A program made the position numbers and the translations under genes. From the NCBI GenBank assembly GCA_965205905.1, contig CBDBHZ010000010.1, positions 1-64,000 of the forward strand: DNA of 64,000 nucleotides. Reading direction: 5' to 3'. A model generated the notes under the pieces. It saw nothing but the letters and a program-made list of their open reading frames with translations. It searched no databases and was not told the origin of the DNA. Source of the DNA: JAHZMA01 sp965205905. GTDB lineage: Bacteria > Pseudomonadota > Alphaproteobacteria > JABAAW01 > JAHZMA01. This document shows positions 44,628 through 54,422 of the stretch, piece by piece (the stretch's first letter is position 1; every line of letters begins with the position of its first letter).

Positions 44628-47141
44628 TTAAAATTCAGCACTGATACCGCTAATGATGCTGATTTGCGTCAACCCTTGCTGATGCTGATAATGGTTATCG
44701 TAACTGATGGTTGTAAAGAAACGGTTATGCGAAAATAAAGGCATATTGCGCTCACCTTGATTTTCAAGCCTGCCCTGATAAACCATAGCAATTTGCTGAT
44801 GGCGATTTTCCACCGCTAAATCGTAGCGATTGCTGACATTATTATACTCACCATCATCATTATAGCCTAATACAGTATGTTGCACCAATGCGCCATCAGT
44901 AACGCCTAATGCTGTGTTAAAACTGATGGTAAGGTTATCACCCTCGCTGATAATATCCGCACCTGTGATGCCGATTGCCGAATGGTCGGCTTGTAAATCT
45001 TGGATTTCTGCAAATTGCTGATAGCGCATATCGACTTTGGTTTCGTAAAGCGCATAATGCGCGAACAGTGAGAATCGGCTGTTTTTATGTAGCTTGTGGC
45101 TGATATGAATATCAGAAAATTGCGAGAGACTTGCGCCATCAAGCGCATAAGCACCCGTGCCTTCAGTGCCTAAAAATTGCTGATATTCGCGCAAATGTCC
45201 CATGCCGATATTGAGGGTGAGGCGGTCGGTTTTATAATTAATATCAGTGCCCAATTCGTTAAAATCATGCCCTGTATCATAATTGCCTTTGGCGGCATAG
45301 CTGCTTAAAGTGACGCGCGAATTCAATTGATGGCTTACATTCATCTGGGCAATATCCTCGCCAGCAGGGCGAATTGCAAAAGCGCGTAAAATCGGCGCGT
45401 AACTCTCATCGCCTATTAATATTTGTGGCAATAGTTTTGGTTGTAGATTATCGTAAAACGCGATGGAAGCGGTGGCATTGCCATAATCGTAAACCAGATG
45501 CATCCATGTTTGATTCTCATCGCTCTGATAATTCAAACTCGTCTGCGGGGTTAATGCGTAAGTTTCAGTTTGGCTATTGCTGGTAAAATTTTGCATATAA
45601 TCATCAAGCGATGAAGTGATAGGCACGCGGTCAAATTTGGTGGGGCTTGCGATAAAAGTACGGTTATAATTATCGCGCATCCCGATTTCAACCTCATGAA
45701 TCTGCGTGCCAAAATGGCTTGCAAGGGTGAGTGAGGTATCATCCATCAACACGTCTAAACTTTGATTATTGGTGGTTACGGCATTTAATTCGCCGATGGG
45801 CTGAATCGCCGCCCGTAAATTTAACATGCCACGCCCATAGACATTATCGGTGCCTTTGGCGCCTAAATCATCGGCACTGGTGAGAATAATATCGGTAATT
45901 TCTTCACTGCTAAGCGATGGATACGCGCTTTTAACAACCGCAATCGCACCCGTAACATAAGGGGCGGCTTGCGATGTGCCGTTTACATTGCTCCAAAGAT
46001 TAGTATCACCAAAAGAGCGACCAGCTGCATAGACATAACCGGGGGCGGCGATACAATAATCTTTGGCAGCGCCACAGCCATTGCTGTAGGATGTGATTTT
46101 TTTATCACTACCAACTGCAATAACAGTAAGCCATTTGCCACGCAATGCTGATTCATATTCAGGATACATAGCCGTGTAATTAGGCATATCGGCATGGTCG
46201 GCACCAAATAAATCGCTGGCTTTCAAGACTTCGCCTTCATCTGAGAAGTCAGCATTTCTATAAATTCTGATACGCCCATTTTCACTGTTTAAACTATCAT
46301 TACCATTGGCAAATACCACGATTGTCCCTCGGTCAGTTATTTGTTTCCACCGACTTAAAGTGAGAGCAGATGGTGTGCTATCACCTGTACTAGAGCAATC
46401 TTTATTGCCAAATCTTACACCGGGATTACGTTTCAAATAAACATTTTCGAATGTGCCATCAGGCTTTTTATAACTAAAGCATGTTGCCTTCACACCGTCA
46501 GTCCAACTATTATTCATTGAAATCACATTATCAAAAACGCCATTTATTAATGAGCCCACCGAAGATAAAATGACAATATCTGAATCATAGGCAACGCCAT
46601 GCATATTGTTGGGATGAGGTTCACCATCGCCATCATTGATTGTATTTTTACGAGCAGCGGCAGTGGCGGTAACCACCGTGATATGTCCGCCACCGCATCC
46701 GTTTATGTTACAAGGTGAGCGTGCACCATCACCAGTAATGAAAGCAGAATTACCATCATCATCAGTAAATTCAGCATGGTCATAGACTTTTTCAAATTCA
46801 AGCACCGCTACCGTCTGCCCTTTGCCACTATAGCCTGCATCATAGGCATAAGAGGCGCAAATCGCATCTAGCCCACGCGTTCTTTTATATTCATCAGTGC
46901 GTGATGGAGAATCTTCATCGGTAACGCAAGGGAAATCATCATAAGTTTGGCTATCATTATCGCTATCATCGATGTTGCTAGCATAAATGATACCATTATC
47001 ATTGACGTTACTATCATTGCTACTATTATTATTGCTAAAACCATCACCAAAATTATCACGGGTGCTACAAGCGGTTAGCATGATGAGTGATAAGGTAAAA
47101 AAAGCAAGTTTTTTGATGAAAATGTTTTGAGGGTCAAACAA
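44628..47141 (-). CDS. S8-type lipoprotein autotransporter, paralogue B, with altered active site
   Basis: The 837-residue product (TTG start with GGAG about 7 nt upstream) has lipobox LMLTAC-like (Cys25) and an Asn/Asp/Ser linker. Its protease domain has the catalytic Asp position occupied by Glu115 (VAVLEFE). His153 is kept but the following Gly is Ile (GHITVV), and the Ser motif NGTSQAAPY is intact. Its C-terminal half is nearly identical to paralogue C. Activity may be weakened or changed. It begins 15 bp after paralogue C ends, so the two are probably cotranscribed. Confidence 0.88.
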   Translation of the reverse strand: MFDPQNIFIKKLAFFTLSLIMLTACSTRDNFGDGFSNNNSSNDSNVNDNGIIYASNIDDSDNDSQTYDDFPCVTDEDSPSRTDEYKRTRGLDAICASYAYDAGYSGKGQTVAVLEFEKVYDHAEFTDDDGNSAFITGDGARSPCNINGCGGGHITVVTATAAARKNTINDGDGEPHPNNMHGVAYDSDIVILSSVGSLINGVFDNVISMNNSWTDGVKATCFSYKKPDGTFENVYLKRNPGVRFGNKDCSSTGDSTPSALTLSRWKQITDRGTIVVFANGNDSLNSENGRIRIYRNADFSDEGEVLKASDLFGADHADMPNYTAMYPEYESALRGKWLTVIAVGSDKKITSYSNGCGAAKDYCIAAPGYVYAAGRSFGDTNLWSNVNGTSQAAPYVTGAIAVVKSAYPSLSSEEITDIILTSADDLGAKGTDNVYGRGMLNLRAAIQPIGELNAVTTNNQSLDVLMDDTSLTLASHFGTQIHEVEIGMRDNYNRTFIASPTKFDRVPITSSLDDYMQNFTSNSQTETYALTPQTSLNYQSDENQTWMHLVYDYGNATASIAFYDNLQPKLLPQILIGDESYAPILRAFAIRPAGEDIAQMNVSHQLNSRVTLSSYAAKGNYDTGHDFNELGTDINYKTDRLTLNIGMGHLREYQQFLGTEGTGAYALDGASLSQFSDIHISHKLHKNSRFSLFAHYALYETKVDMRYQQFAEIQDLQADHSAIGITGADIISEGDNLTISFNTALGVTDGALVQHTVLGYNDDGEYNNVSNRYDLAVENRHQQIAMVYQGRLENQGERNMPLFSHNRFFTTISYDNHYQHQQGLTQISIISGISAEF

Positions 47142-47156
47142 TTGATTCTCCTACCA

Positions 47157-49619
47157 TTAAAATTCAGCACTGATACCGCTAATGATGCTGATTTGCGTCA
47201 ACCCTTGCTGATGCTGATAGTGATTATCGTAAGTGATGCTTGTAAAGAAGCGGTTTTGCGAAAACAGAGGAATATTGCGCTCACCACGATTTTGAAGCTT
47301 GCCTTGATAAGTCATAACAAACTGCTGATGGCGATTTTCCACCGCTAAATCGTAGCGATTGCTGACATTATTATACTCACCATCATCAGTGTAACCCAAT
47401 ACAGTATGTTGTACCAATGCGCCATCGGTAACGCCTAATGCTGTGTTAAAACTGATGGTGATATTATCATCTTCGCTGATAATATCCGCACCTGTGATGC
47501 CGATTGCCGAATGGTCGGCTTGTAAATCTTGGATTTCTGCAAATTGCTGATAGCGCATATCGACTTTGGTTTCGTAAAGCGCATAATGCGCGAACAGTGA
47601 GAATCGGCTGTTTTTATGTAGCTTGTGGCTGATATGAATATCGGAAAATTGCGAGAGACTCGCACCATCAAGCGCATATGCACCCGTGCTTTCAGTGCCT
47701 AAAAATTGCTGATATTCGCGCAAATGTCCCATGCCGATATTGAGGGTGAGGCGGTCGGTTTTATAATTAATATCCGTGCCTAATTCGTTAAAATCATGCC
47801 CTGTATCATAAATGCCTTTGGCGGCATAGCTGCTTAAAGTGACGCGCGAATTCAATTGATGGCTTACATTCATCTGGGCAATATCCTCGCCAGCAGGGCG
47901 AATTGCAAAAGCGCGTAAAATCGGCGCGTAACTCTCATCGCCTATTAATATTTGTGGCAATAGTTTTGGTTGTAGATTATCGTAAAACGCGATGGAAGCG
48001 GTGGCATTGCCATAATCGTAAACCAGATGCATCCATGTTTGATTCTCATCGCTCTGATAATTCAAACTCGTCTGCGGGGTTAATGCGTAAGTTTCAGTTT
48101 GGTCACTATTAGTGAAATTCTGCATATAATCATCAAGCGATGAAGTGATAGGCACGCGGTCAAATTTGGTGGGGCTTGCGATAAAAGTACGGTTATAATT
48201 ATCGCGCATCCCGATTTCAACCTCATGAATCTGCGTGCCAAAATGTCCCGCAAGGGTGAGTGAGGTATCATCCATCAACACGTCTAAACTTTGATTATTG
48301 GTGGTTACGGCATTTAATTCGCCGATGGGCTGAATCGCCGCCCGTAAATTTAACATGCCACGCCCATAGACATTATCGGTGCCTTTGGCGCCTAAATCGG
48401 TGGCGCTATCTAAAATTAATGAAACAATTTCCTCGCTACTCATGGAAGGATATGCTTCTTTTAACAGGGCAATCGCGCCTGAAACATGGGGTGCTGCTTG
48501 CGATGTGCCACTATAATACCCCCATTCATTCGGAGCCTCAAGAGGTCCGTAAATAGAATAACCGGGGGCGGCGATACAGTAATCTTTGGTTGCGCCACAA
48601 CCATTACTAAAAGATGTGATATTGTTACTGCTATCAACGGCGATAACGCTAATCCATTTGCCTTTTAATGCGCTATCATATTCGGGATAGCTTGCTTCAT
48701 AACTGGGAATATCGGCATTGCTAGCACCAAACAGGCTTGAGGCATTAACAACATAGTCAGGGGCAGCTGTCCTTTCAAACTCTGCACTATTATAAAGCCC
48801 TACCCTACCATTGGCACTATTTAAGCCATGATTACCATTGGCAAAGACGATAATCGTGCCGCTATCAATAGCATTTCTCCAAGCGTTTAATTCAGAATTT
48901 GATATTGGGATGTTAATAGATTCGCATCTATCGTCAATAAAATTTTGCCTCACAGGACTCGGATAATAATAATCCCTGCCCGCATAATTAACACATGCTA
49001 TGGCTTCTTGCCCCCAACTATTATTCATCGCAATAATAGTCGCGCCACTGCCTTGTCTAATCGCAATGGCTAATGATTGCGTATTAGTATTATCTACACC
49101 CTCCTCATCAAAAATTGCAACAGGTTTTATGTTGGCATTATAAGCAACACCATGCGTATTTTTATAGGCATCGCTACCCGTAAGTGTGTTTTTACGCGCC
49201 CCAATAATGCCCGCAACATGTGTGCCGTGATATGTTTCGTTATCACTACAGGTTTGCGAGCAAGAAGCACTACCAACATTGATAAAAGCCGATTGGTTGT
49301 TATCATCAATAAATTCAGCATGGTCGTTAAAAACAGGTGTATCCAATAATGATACAGTCTGCCCCTCGCCACTATAGCCTGCATCATAGGCATAAGAGGC
49401 ACAAATCGCATCTAATCCGCTGGAGTTTTGATATTCAGCGGTGCGCGACACTGATGAAGAAGATATGGGACAGTTTGACAAAGCGAAATTGGCAGGGTCA
49501 AATGGCGCGTTAGCGTTATCATGACTTTCAAGCCCGCAAGCCGTTAATGCGATTAAAAATATAACTTTAACTGCGATATTTTTGATAAAAGCGATTGATG
49601 ATTGGTGATTGTGAGGCAA
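47157..49619 (-). CDS. S8 lipoprotein autotransporter, paralogue C
   Basis: The 820-residue protein starts at TTG with AGGAGAG upstream and has lipobox IALTAC (Cys28). The catalytic triad is complete: Asp93 (VSLLDTP), His131 (HGTHVAG) and Ser in YSGTSQAAPHV. The C-terminal autotransporter barrel, from about VYGRGMLNLRAAIQP onward, is almost the same as in paralogue B, and both end in ISGISAEF. This is the upstream gene of the pair C-B. Confidence 0.9.
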   Translation of the reverse strand: MPHNHQSSIAFIKNIAVKVIFLIALTACGLESHDNANAPFDPANFALSNCPISSSSVSRTAEYQNSSGLDAICASYAYDAGYSGEGQTVSLLDTPVFNDHAEFIDDNNQSAFINVGSASCSQTCSDNETYHGTHVAGIIGARKNTLTGSDAYKNTHGVAYNANIKPVAIFDEEGVDNTNTQSLAIAIRQGSGATIIAMNNSWGQEAIACVNYAGRDYYYPSPVRQNFIDDRCESINIPISNSELNAWRNAIDSGTIIVFANGNHGLNSANGRVGLYNSAEFERTAAPDYVVNASSLFGASNADIPSYEASYPEYDSALKGKWISVIAVDSSNNITSFSNGCGATKDYCIAAPGYSIYGPLEAPNEWGYYSGTSQAAPHVSGAIALLKEAYPSMSSEEIVSLILDSATDLGAKGTDNVYGRGMLNLRAAIQPIGELNAVTTNNQSLDVLMDDTSLTLAGHFGTQIHEVEIGMRDNYNRTFIASPTKFDRVPITSSLDDYMQNFTNSDQTETYALTPQTSLNYQSDENQTWMHLVYDYGNATASIAFYDNLQPKLLPQILIGDESYAPILRAFAIRPAGEDIAQMNVSHQLNSRVTLSSYAAKGIYDTGHDFNELGTDINYKTDRLTLNIGMGHLREYQQFLGTESTGAYALDGASLSQFSDIHISHKLHKNSRFSLFAHYALYETKVDMRYQQFAEIQDLQADHSAIGITGADIISEDDNITISFNTALGVTDGALVQHTVLGYTDDGEYNNVSNRYDLAVENRHQQFVMTYQGKLQNRGERNIPLFSQNRFFTSITYDNHYQHQQGLTQISIISGISAEF

Positions 49620-49655
49620 TTTTCTCTCCTTGAAGCAGATTATAATCTAGCATCA

Positions 49656-50639
49656 TCAGTTGTAATAAGCAAGAACATCTTTACCCAACTGCCGTGCCAA
49701 ATCTACCAAATCAAGATGCACCCAATTTTCGCATAACTGCCGTGTATCACAGCGGTAAAAATCCATCACCCGCAAGGTAAGCGCACGACCAGCAAGCTCT
49801 CCATCTGCTTTAATGCCCAAATAATCATGCTGAAATGTCATATTCATGCTAGGCCAACCCGAAGCGGCGGCATAATTTTTATCGCCAATACGGCAATAAT
49901 GATTGCCACCTTTTCTATCAGGAAACGCCATTAAAAAACTGCTTCGGTGGTCTTGCACAAAGCCTTCCCAGCGATGATTGCTACCAATGCCCGTTACCCC
50001 ATACCACATCATTTTTTCATGCCATACACCATCATCGCCCGTTTGCCCCACAGATGAGAAATCTTTCGGGTTAAACGCGCCCAAATTAGAGAACATTCTC
50101 TCCATAATCGCGATAGAGTTTTTGCCACTATTTTTACCATCACTTTCTTGAGGCAGAATGCCATCTTGCGTGGCAGGGGCAGGGAACATAATCTCGCTGC
50201 CTTGCACAGGAAACGGATTCTTACCACATTGCGCCAATAGATTCGGCAAATCCAGTAAAATTTTTGCCTCCACGATTTTATCATTCTCAATACGGTAAAA
50301 TTCGCCCGAACGCAAAAACATGACATGATTATTATGTGCATCGATATTGATAAAATTATTCACAAAATTACCAACATAATGCGTTACCGATGCCACCCAA
50401 TAGCCACCATTATCGCGGATATTATCACCACCAATAAACAACACATCACGCCTGTAGCAGTTAGGAAAGGCATGAAGCAAGGGCTGATAAAATTTTTCTA
50501 TAATCGCATCTTTGCCCGAAAGCCTATCGAACGGTGCACAACAATCATAGATGGCATCTTTCGCCAATACGCTATAATCACCCTCAAGCAGAGAGTGGAT
50601 TTTTGGGTATATTTTATCACGCATTATCATTCTCTTCAC
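49656..50639 (-). CDS. Double SnoaL/NTF2-like domain protein (divergent from importer)
   Basis: The 327-residue protein contains two SnoaL-like domains (about 15-140 and 195-325). The second has WHEKMMWYGVTGIGS, a DHRSSFLMAFPDR segment, the GWPSMNMTFQHDYLGI stretch and ENWVHLDLVDLARQLG. All are shared with the protein at 58311. Typical members bind or isomerise small ligands, or act as cyclases or dehydratases; the role here is unknown. It is transcribed away from the importer ATPase and shares its intergenic region, suggesting joint regulation. Confidence 0.78.
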   Translation of the reverse strand: MKRMIMRDKIYPKIHSLLEGDYSVLAKDAIYDCCAPFDRLSGKDAIIEKFYQPLLHAFPNCYRRDVLFIGGDNIRDNGGYWVASVTHYVGNFVNNFINIDAHNNHVMFLRSGEFYRIENDKIVEAKILLDLPNLLAQCGKNPFPVQGSEIMFPAPATQDGILPQESDGKNSGKNSIAIMERMFSNLGAFNPKDFSSVGQTGDDGVWHEKMMWYGVTGIGSNHRWEGFVQDHRSSFLMAFPDRKGGNHYCRIGDKNYAAASGWPSMNMTFQHDYLGIKADGELAGRALTLRVMDFYRCDTRQLCENWVHLDLVDLARQLGKDVLAYYN

Positions 50640-50729
50640 ATTATCCTTTTTACAAAACTTTACTTTTAACGCATCTTATACTATATTAGGGGTGATTTGC
50701 AAATGAATCATATGGAATGCAAGAGGGAT

Positions 50730-51797
50730 ATGGCAGAGATTAGATTAAATCATGTTGGCAAAAAATGGAATGATTTTGTTGGCGTTGATGATTTTCATTT
50801 AGACATCAAAGATAAGGAATTTTTGGTGCTATTAGGGCCTTCGGGTTGCGGTAAAACCACCACCATGCGGATGGTGGCAGGGCTTGAAACCCCAAGCAGT
50901 GGTGAAATCTGGATTGGCGATAGGTTGGTGAATAACATTGCCCCCAAAGACCGCGATGTCGCGATGGTGTTTCAAAGCTATGGGCTTTATCCGAATATGA
51001 CGGTGTATGAAAATGTCCGCTTCCCCCTGAAAGTGCGGAAGATTGATGAAAGCACCCATCATGCCCGCGTGATGCGCGCGATTGATATGGTGGAGCTTGA
51101 ACCGTTCCTTAAACGCAAACCAGCCGACCTTTCTGGTGGGCAACGGCAAAGGGTTGCGCTTGCCCGTGCCATTGTGCGCGAGCCAACTGTGTTTTTAATG
51201 GATGAGCCACTCTCAAATTTAGATGCGAAATTAAGGGTTTCCACCCGCGCACAGATTAAGAATCTGCAATATGAACTTGCCACCACCACTATCTATGTTA
51301 CCCATGACCAAGTGGAAGCGATGACTCTTGCCGATAGGGTTGTGGTGATGAATCAGGGAGTGATTCAACAAATTGGCACGCCCACCGATATTTATGATAA
51401 TCCTCAAAATACGTTTGTGGCAAGTTTTGTTGGCGCACCCGCGATGAATTTGGTAGAAGGCGAGATAAATAATGGCGTATTTACAGCTGATAATATCACT
51501 ATCAAAGGCTTGAAAGCGAAAGATGGCTTGGTTACATTGGGCTTTCGTGCCGAAGATGCGATGTTCGCCAAAAGTAACAAAGGGGGTGATAAAGATGCGG
51601 ATATTATCGCGCCGATTTACACAGTAGAGCAATTAGGCGATGCGATTATGTTAACGCTAAAAGTAGGCGGTGCGCTGGTATCGGTAAAAACCGCAAAAGA
51701 TGTTAAAGTTAAAATAGGCGAACAGGTAAAAATATCTGTGCCTAACAAAATTTGTCATTTGTTTGATAGGCAAACAGGGGCAAAAATCGTGATATGA
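50730..51797 (+). CDS. Sugar-type ABC importer ATPase (UgpC/MsmK-like)
   Basis: From ATG 50730 (AGAGGG upstream) the 355-residue ATPase has Walker A GPSGCGKT (about 36-43), signature LSGGQRQRVALARAI and Walker B VFLMDEPLSNLDAKLR. A C-terminal OB-like regulatory domain of about 110 residues follows, typical of CUT1 sugar/polyol importers. The longer start at 50697 is less likely. It heads the importer set with the binding protein at 51845 and the permeases at 54539 and 55548. Confidence 0.9.
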   Translation: MAEIRLNHVGKKWNDFVGVDDFHLDIKDKEFLVLLGPSGCGKTTTMRMVAGLETPSSGEIWIGDRLVNNIAPKDRDVAMVFQSYGLYPNMTVYENVRFPLKVRKIDESTHHARVMRAIDMVELEPFLKRKPADLSGGQRQRVALARAIVREPTVFLMDEPLSNLDAKLRVSTRAQIKNLQYELATTTIYVTHDQVEAMTLADRVVVMNQGVIQQIGTPTDIYDNPQNTFVASFVGAPAMNLVEGEINNGVFTADNITIKGLKAKDGLVTLGFRAEDAMFAKSNKGGDKDADIIAPIYTVEQLGDAIMLTLKVGGALVSVKTAKDVKVKIGEQVKISVPNKICHLFDRQTGAKIVI

Positions 51798-51844
51798 GTC
51801 TCATAATCATATCATATTGTATTATCTATTAAAGGAGATAAATA

Positions 51845-53089
51845 ATGAGTAACAAAATAAAACTTATCATCGGGGCTGTGGCTGCCGTTGCTGTCATCAT
51901 TATCGTGATGCAACAAGGTGGCGATGAAGGCCCTGCTGGTAGGGTTAGCATTGTTGGTAATGAATTTCCAGCAATTCACTCGGTTGCTAATAAAGCCCAA
52001 ACCTATGGTGATGGTACGATTGAGGTGAAAGCCAATCTTACTGCCGACCACCAAAAAATCAATGTTGATGGTATGCAAGGCAATCCTGCCGAATATACCA
52101 CTGCGATTATTGCCAATTCTTCATTGGTGGCATTGATGAACGAAGATGTTGTGCGCCCAATGAATGATTTGGTGGCAAAACATGGTGGCATTAATGATAA
52201 TCAAAAAATCACCATCGATGGTGATATTATGGCGATTGCCTTTATGGCGAATGCCCAGCATCTGATTTATCGTGCTGATATTCTTGAGCAAGTCGGTGCT
52301 GATGTGCCAACTTCTTATGAAGAAATGCTAGAAGTGGCTGAAAAAGTTCGTGCCGCTGGTATTTTAGAATATCCGATTTCTGGCGCTTATCAAGCAGGTT
52401 GGAATTTGGCGCAAGAATTCGTGAATATGTATATTGGGCATGGTGCTGAATTTTATAAATCAGGCACTGCTGAAGTCGCAATCAATAACGAACAAGGCGT
52501 TGCAACCTTGAACATGCTTAAAGCCCTCACCGAATATATGAATCCTGATTATCTTACGCATGATTCCAATGCCGCCGCTGCCGAATGGGAAGCGGGCAAT
52601 GTGGCATTGATGAATTTCTGGGGTTCACGCACAGGCGTGTTGATGGATGATGAAGGCGCGGAAGCACAGGTCTATGAAAATACCGCTGTTTCTGGTCCGC
52701 TCACGGTTGGTGATAGCGGTGTGCCAGCAACCACCCTTTGGTGGGATGGCTGGACTGTGGCAAAGAATGTTTCAGATGCAGATGCTGAAGCCACGTTCTT
52801 AGCCATGAAACATGGTATCTCGCCCGCTTTATTGAATGAAGAAACCACGGGGCAAGCGGTGTGGATTATTGATGGTTACGAGCCTGCACCTGTGAATGAA
52901 GGCGTGTTTAAAACCATTAATTCAGGTGCAAAACCTTATCCGATGTTACCGCATCATGGTTTATTGCATACGGCATTAGGCGATAATATTGCTGATTTCT
53001 TGCAAGGCAATGAGAGTGCAGAACAAACATTGCAAGATATTGAAGATGCTTATACGGCTGCTGCCGAAGAAAAAGGCTTCTTGAATTAA
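51845..53089 (+). CDS. Extracellular solute-binding protein (family 1-like)
   Basis: The 414-residue protein has an N-terminal hydrophobic segment (about 5-22) with no clear cleavage or lipobox, so it may be anchored. The mature part has a family 1 pattern: an AAEWEAGNVALMNFWGSRTG segment with an aromatic-rich binding region and a TLWWDGWTVAKNVSDADAE stretch. It would capture the importer's substrate. A terminator follows directly, which would keep its level above the rest. Confidence 0.85.
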   Translation: MSNKIKLIIGAVAAVAVIIIVMQQGGDEGPAGRVSIVGNEFPAIHSVANKAQTYGDGTIEVKANLTADHQKINVDGMQGNPAEYTTAIIANSSLVALMNEDVVRPMNDLVAKHGGINDNQKITIDGDIMAIAFMANAQHLIYRADILEQVGADVPTSYEEMLEVAEKVRAAGILEYPISGAYQAGWNLAQEFVNMYIGHGAEFYKSGTAEVAINNEQGVATLNMLKALTEYMNPDYLTHDSNAAAAEWEAGNVALMNFWGSRTGVLMDDEGAEAQVYENTAVSGPLTVGDSGVPATTLWWDGWTVAKNVSDADAEATFLAMKHGISPALLNEETTGQAVWIIDGYEPAPVNEGVFKTINSGAKPYPMLPHHGLLHTALGDNIADFLQGNESAEQTLQDIEDAYTAAAEEKGFLN

Positions 53090-53099
53090 GAGACTTAAT

Positions 53100-53135
53100 A
53101 AAGATGGGCAGGAATCTCTCTTGCTCATCTTTTTT
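53100..53135 (+). terminator. Rho-independent terminator after the binding protein
   Basis: AAAGATGGGCA (53100-53110) pairs with TGCTCATCTTT (53122-53132), with one G-T, around an 11-nt loop, followed by TTT. It lies between the binding-protein stop and the methyltransferase gene at 53154. Confidence 0.8.
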
Positions 53136-53153
53136 ATGGAATGATGAATAGTA

Positions 53154-54422
53154 ATGAACAGCAACACCCTTTATACATTAGATAATCTTTTTTTGCTGAA
53201 TGGCATGGATAGCGAAAGCGTCGACCTCATCTATCTTGACCCGCCTTTTAATAGCAAGCGCACTTATGCTGCTCCTGTGGAAAGCAAATCAGCGGGGGCA
53301 AGTTTTAAGGATATGTGGAATTGGGACGATGTGAATATCGCTTATCTTGAACGGTTATATGAAACCCACTCCGATATTACCGACCTGATTGATAGCATCT
53401 ATCGCCTCCACTCAAAAGCGATGGCTTCTTATATTGCTTACATGACGCAACGCTTGTTTGAGATGCACCGCATCTTAAAACAAACAGGCAGTATTTATCT
53501 GCATATTGACCCAACGGCGAGCCATTATCTAAAAATCATTATGGACGGTATTTTTGGCAAGGGTAATTTTAGGAACGAGATTATATGGCATTATTCTGGC
53601 TGGAATGCACGATTGAAAAGTAATTTTAATAAAAGACACGATATTATTTTATTCTATGCGAATCATAGCGATAATGCGTTCAATTCCTATGCGATAGATT
53701 GGGAAAGTGAAGAAGAATATATTAAACAGCGCAGACAAAAAGTGCATGCTGATGAAAATAATAGAAAATATGTTTTATCGGATTCTGGCGATGGAAATAG
53801 AATAAAGAGATATATCGATGAAGCCATGCAATATGGTAAACCTGTTGATGATGTATGGGATTTAGATAAGTTAAATAATTCATCAAAAGAGCATACAGGC
53901 TACCCCACGCAAAAACCGCTTGCTTTGTTGCATCGCATCATCAAAGCATCAAGCAACGAGGGTGATATTGTATTCGACCCATTCTGTGGCTGTGCCACTG
54001 CTTGCGTGGCTTCGCAACAGTTAAATCGCAAATGGATTGGCTGCGATATTGAAGAAAAAGCCGCCGATATATTGGTAGAACGTCTATCAGATGATGCGGG
54101 GTTATTTAAGGATTTTGTGCATACCACCATTCCGCCACAGCGCACCGATGTTGAGCGAATTGAGCCGACATTACCTATTAAGAAACGGCTTTATGAGGCG
54201 CAAGATGGGTGTTGCAACGGGTGCGGGCATGAATATCTCATCAAAGATTTTGAGATTGACCATGTGATACCGAAGTCTAAGGGAGGTGGCGACTATTACG
54301 AAAATTATCAGTTACTATGCGCCCACTGCAACCGCACAAAAAGCAATAAACCAATGGAATATTTATTGGCAAAGGTTGCAAAAATTAGAGAAACAAGGGC
54401 GGTGATTGATTATGAGCATTAA
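53154..54422 (+). CDS. DNA methyltransferase fused to an HNH nuclease-like domain
   Basis: The 422-residue protein has the beta-class DNA amino-methyltransferase order: catalytic motif IV DPPF at 29-32 and the SAM motif FDPFCGCATACV near 275. The C-terminal 80 residues are an HNH/zinc-finger unit (CNGCGHEYLIKDFEIDHVIP, then ENYQLLCAHCNRTKSNKP) with two CxxC pairs. It probably methylates N6-adenine or N4-cytosine; the nuclease half may be a partner for restriction or just a DNA-binding finger. No separate restriction gene is adjacent. It interrupts the importer gene set and is followed by a repeat copy. Confidence 0.85.
   Translation: MNSNTLYTLDNLFLLNGMDSESVDLIYLDPPFNSKRTYAAPVESKSAGASFKDMWNWDDVNIAYLERLYETHSDITDLIDSIYRLHSKAMASYIAYMTQRLFEMHRILKQTGSIYLHIDPTASHYLKIIMDGIFGKGNFRNEIIWHYSGWNARLKSNFNKRHDIILFYANHSDNAFNSYAIDWESEEEYIKQRRQKVHADENNRKYVLSDSGDGNRIKRYIDEAMQYGKPVDDVWDLDKLNNSSKEHTGYPTQKPLALLHRIIKASSNEGDIVFDPFCGCATACVASQQLNRKWIGCDIEEKAADILVERLSDDAGLFKDFVHTTIPPQRTDVERIEPTLPIKKRLYEAQDGCCNGCGHEYLIKDFEIDHVIPKSKGGGDYYENYQLLCAHCNRTKSNKPMEYLLAKVAKIRETRAVIDYEH

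Noticed and set aside
44906..48271. Reverse-strand and alternate-frame ORFs repeated in the protease pair
   Set aside because: Identical shadow frames arise because the two barrel segments are nearly identical DNA.
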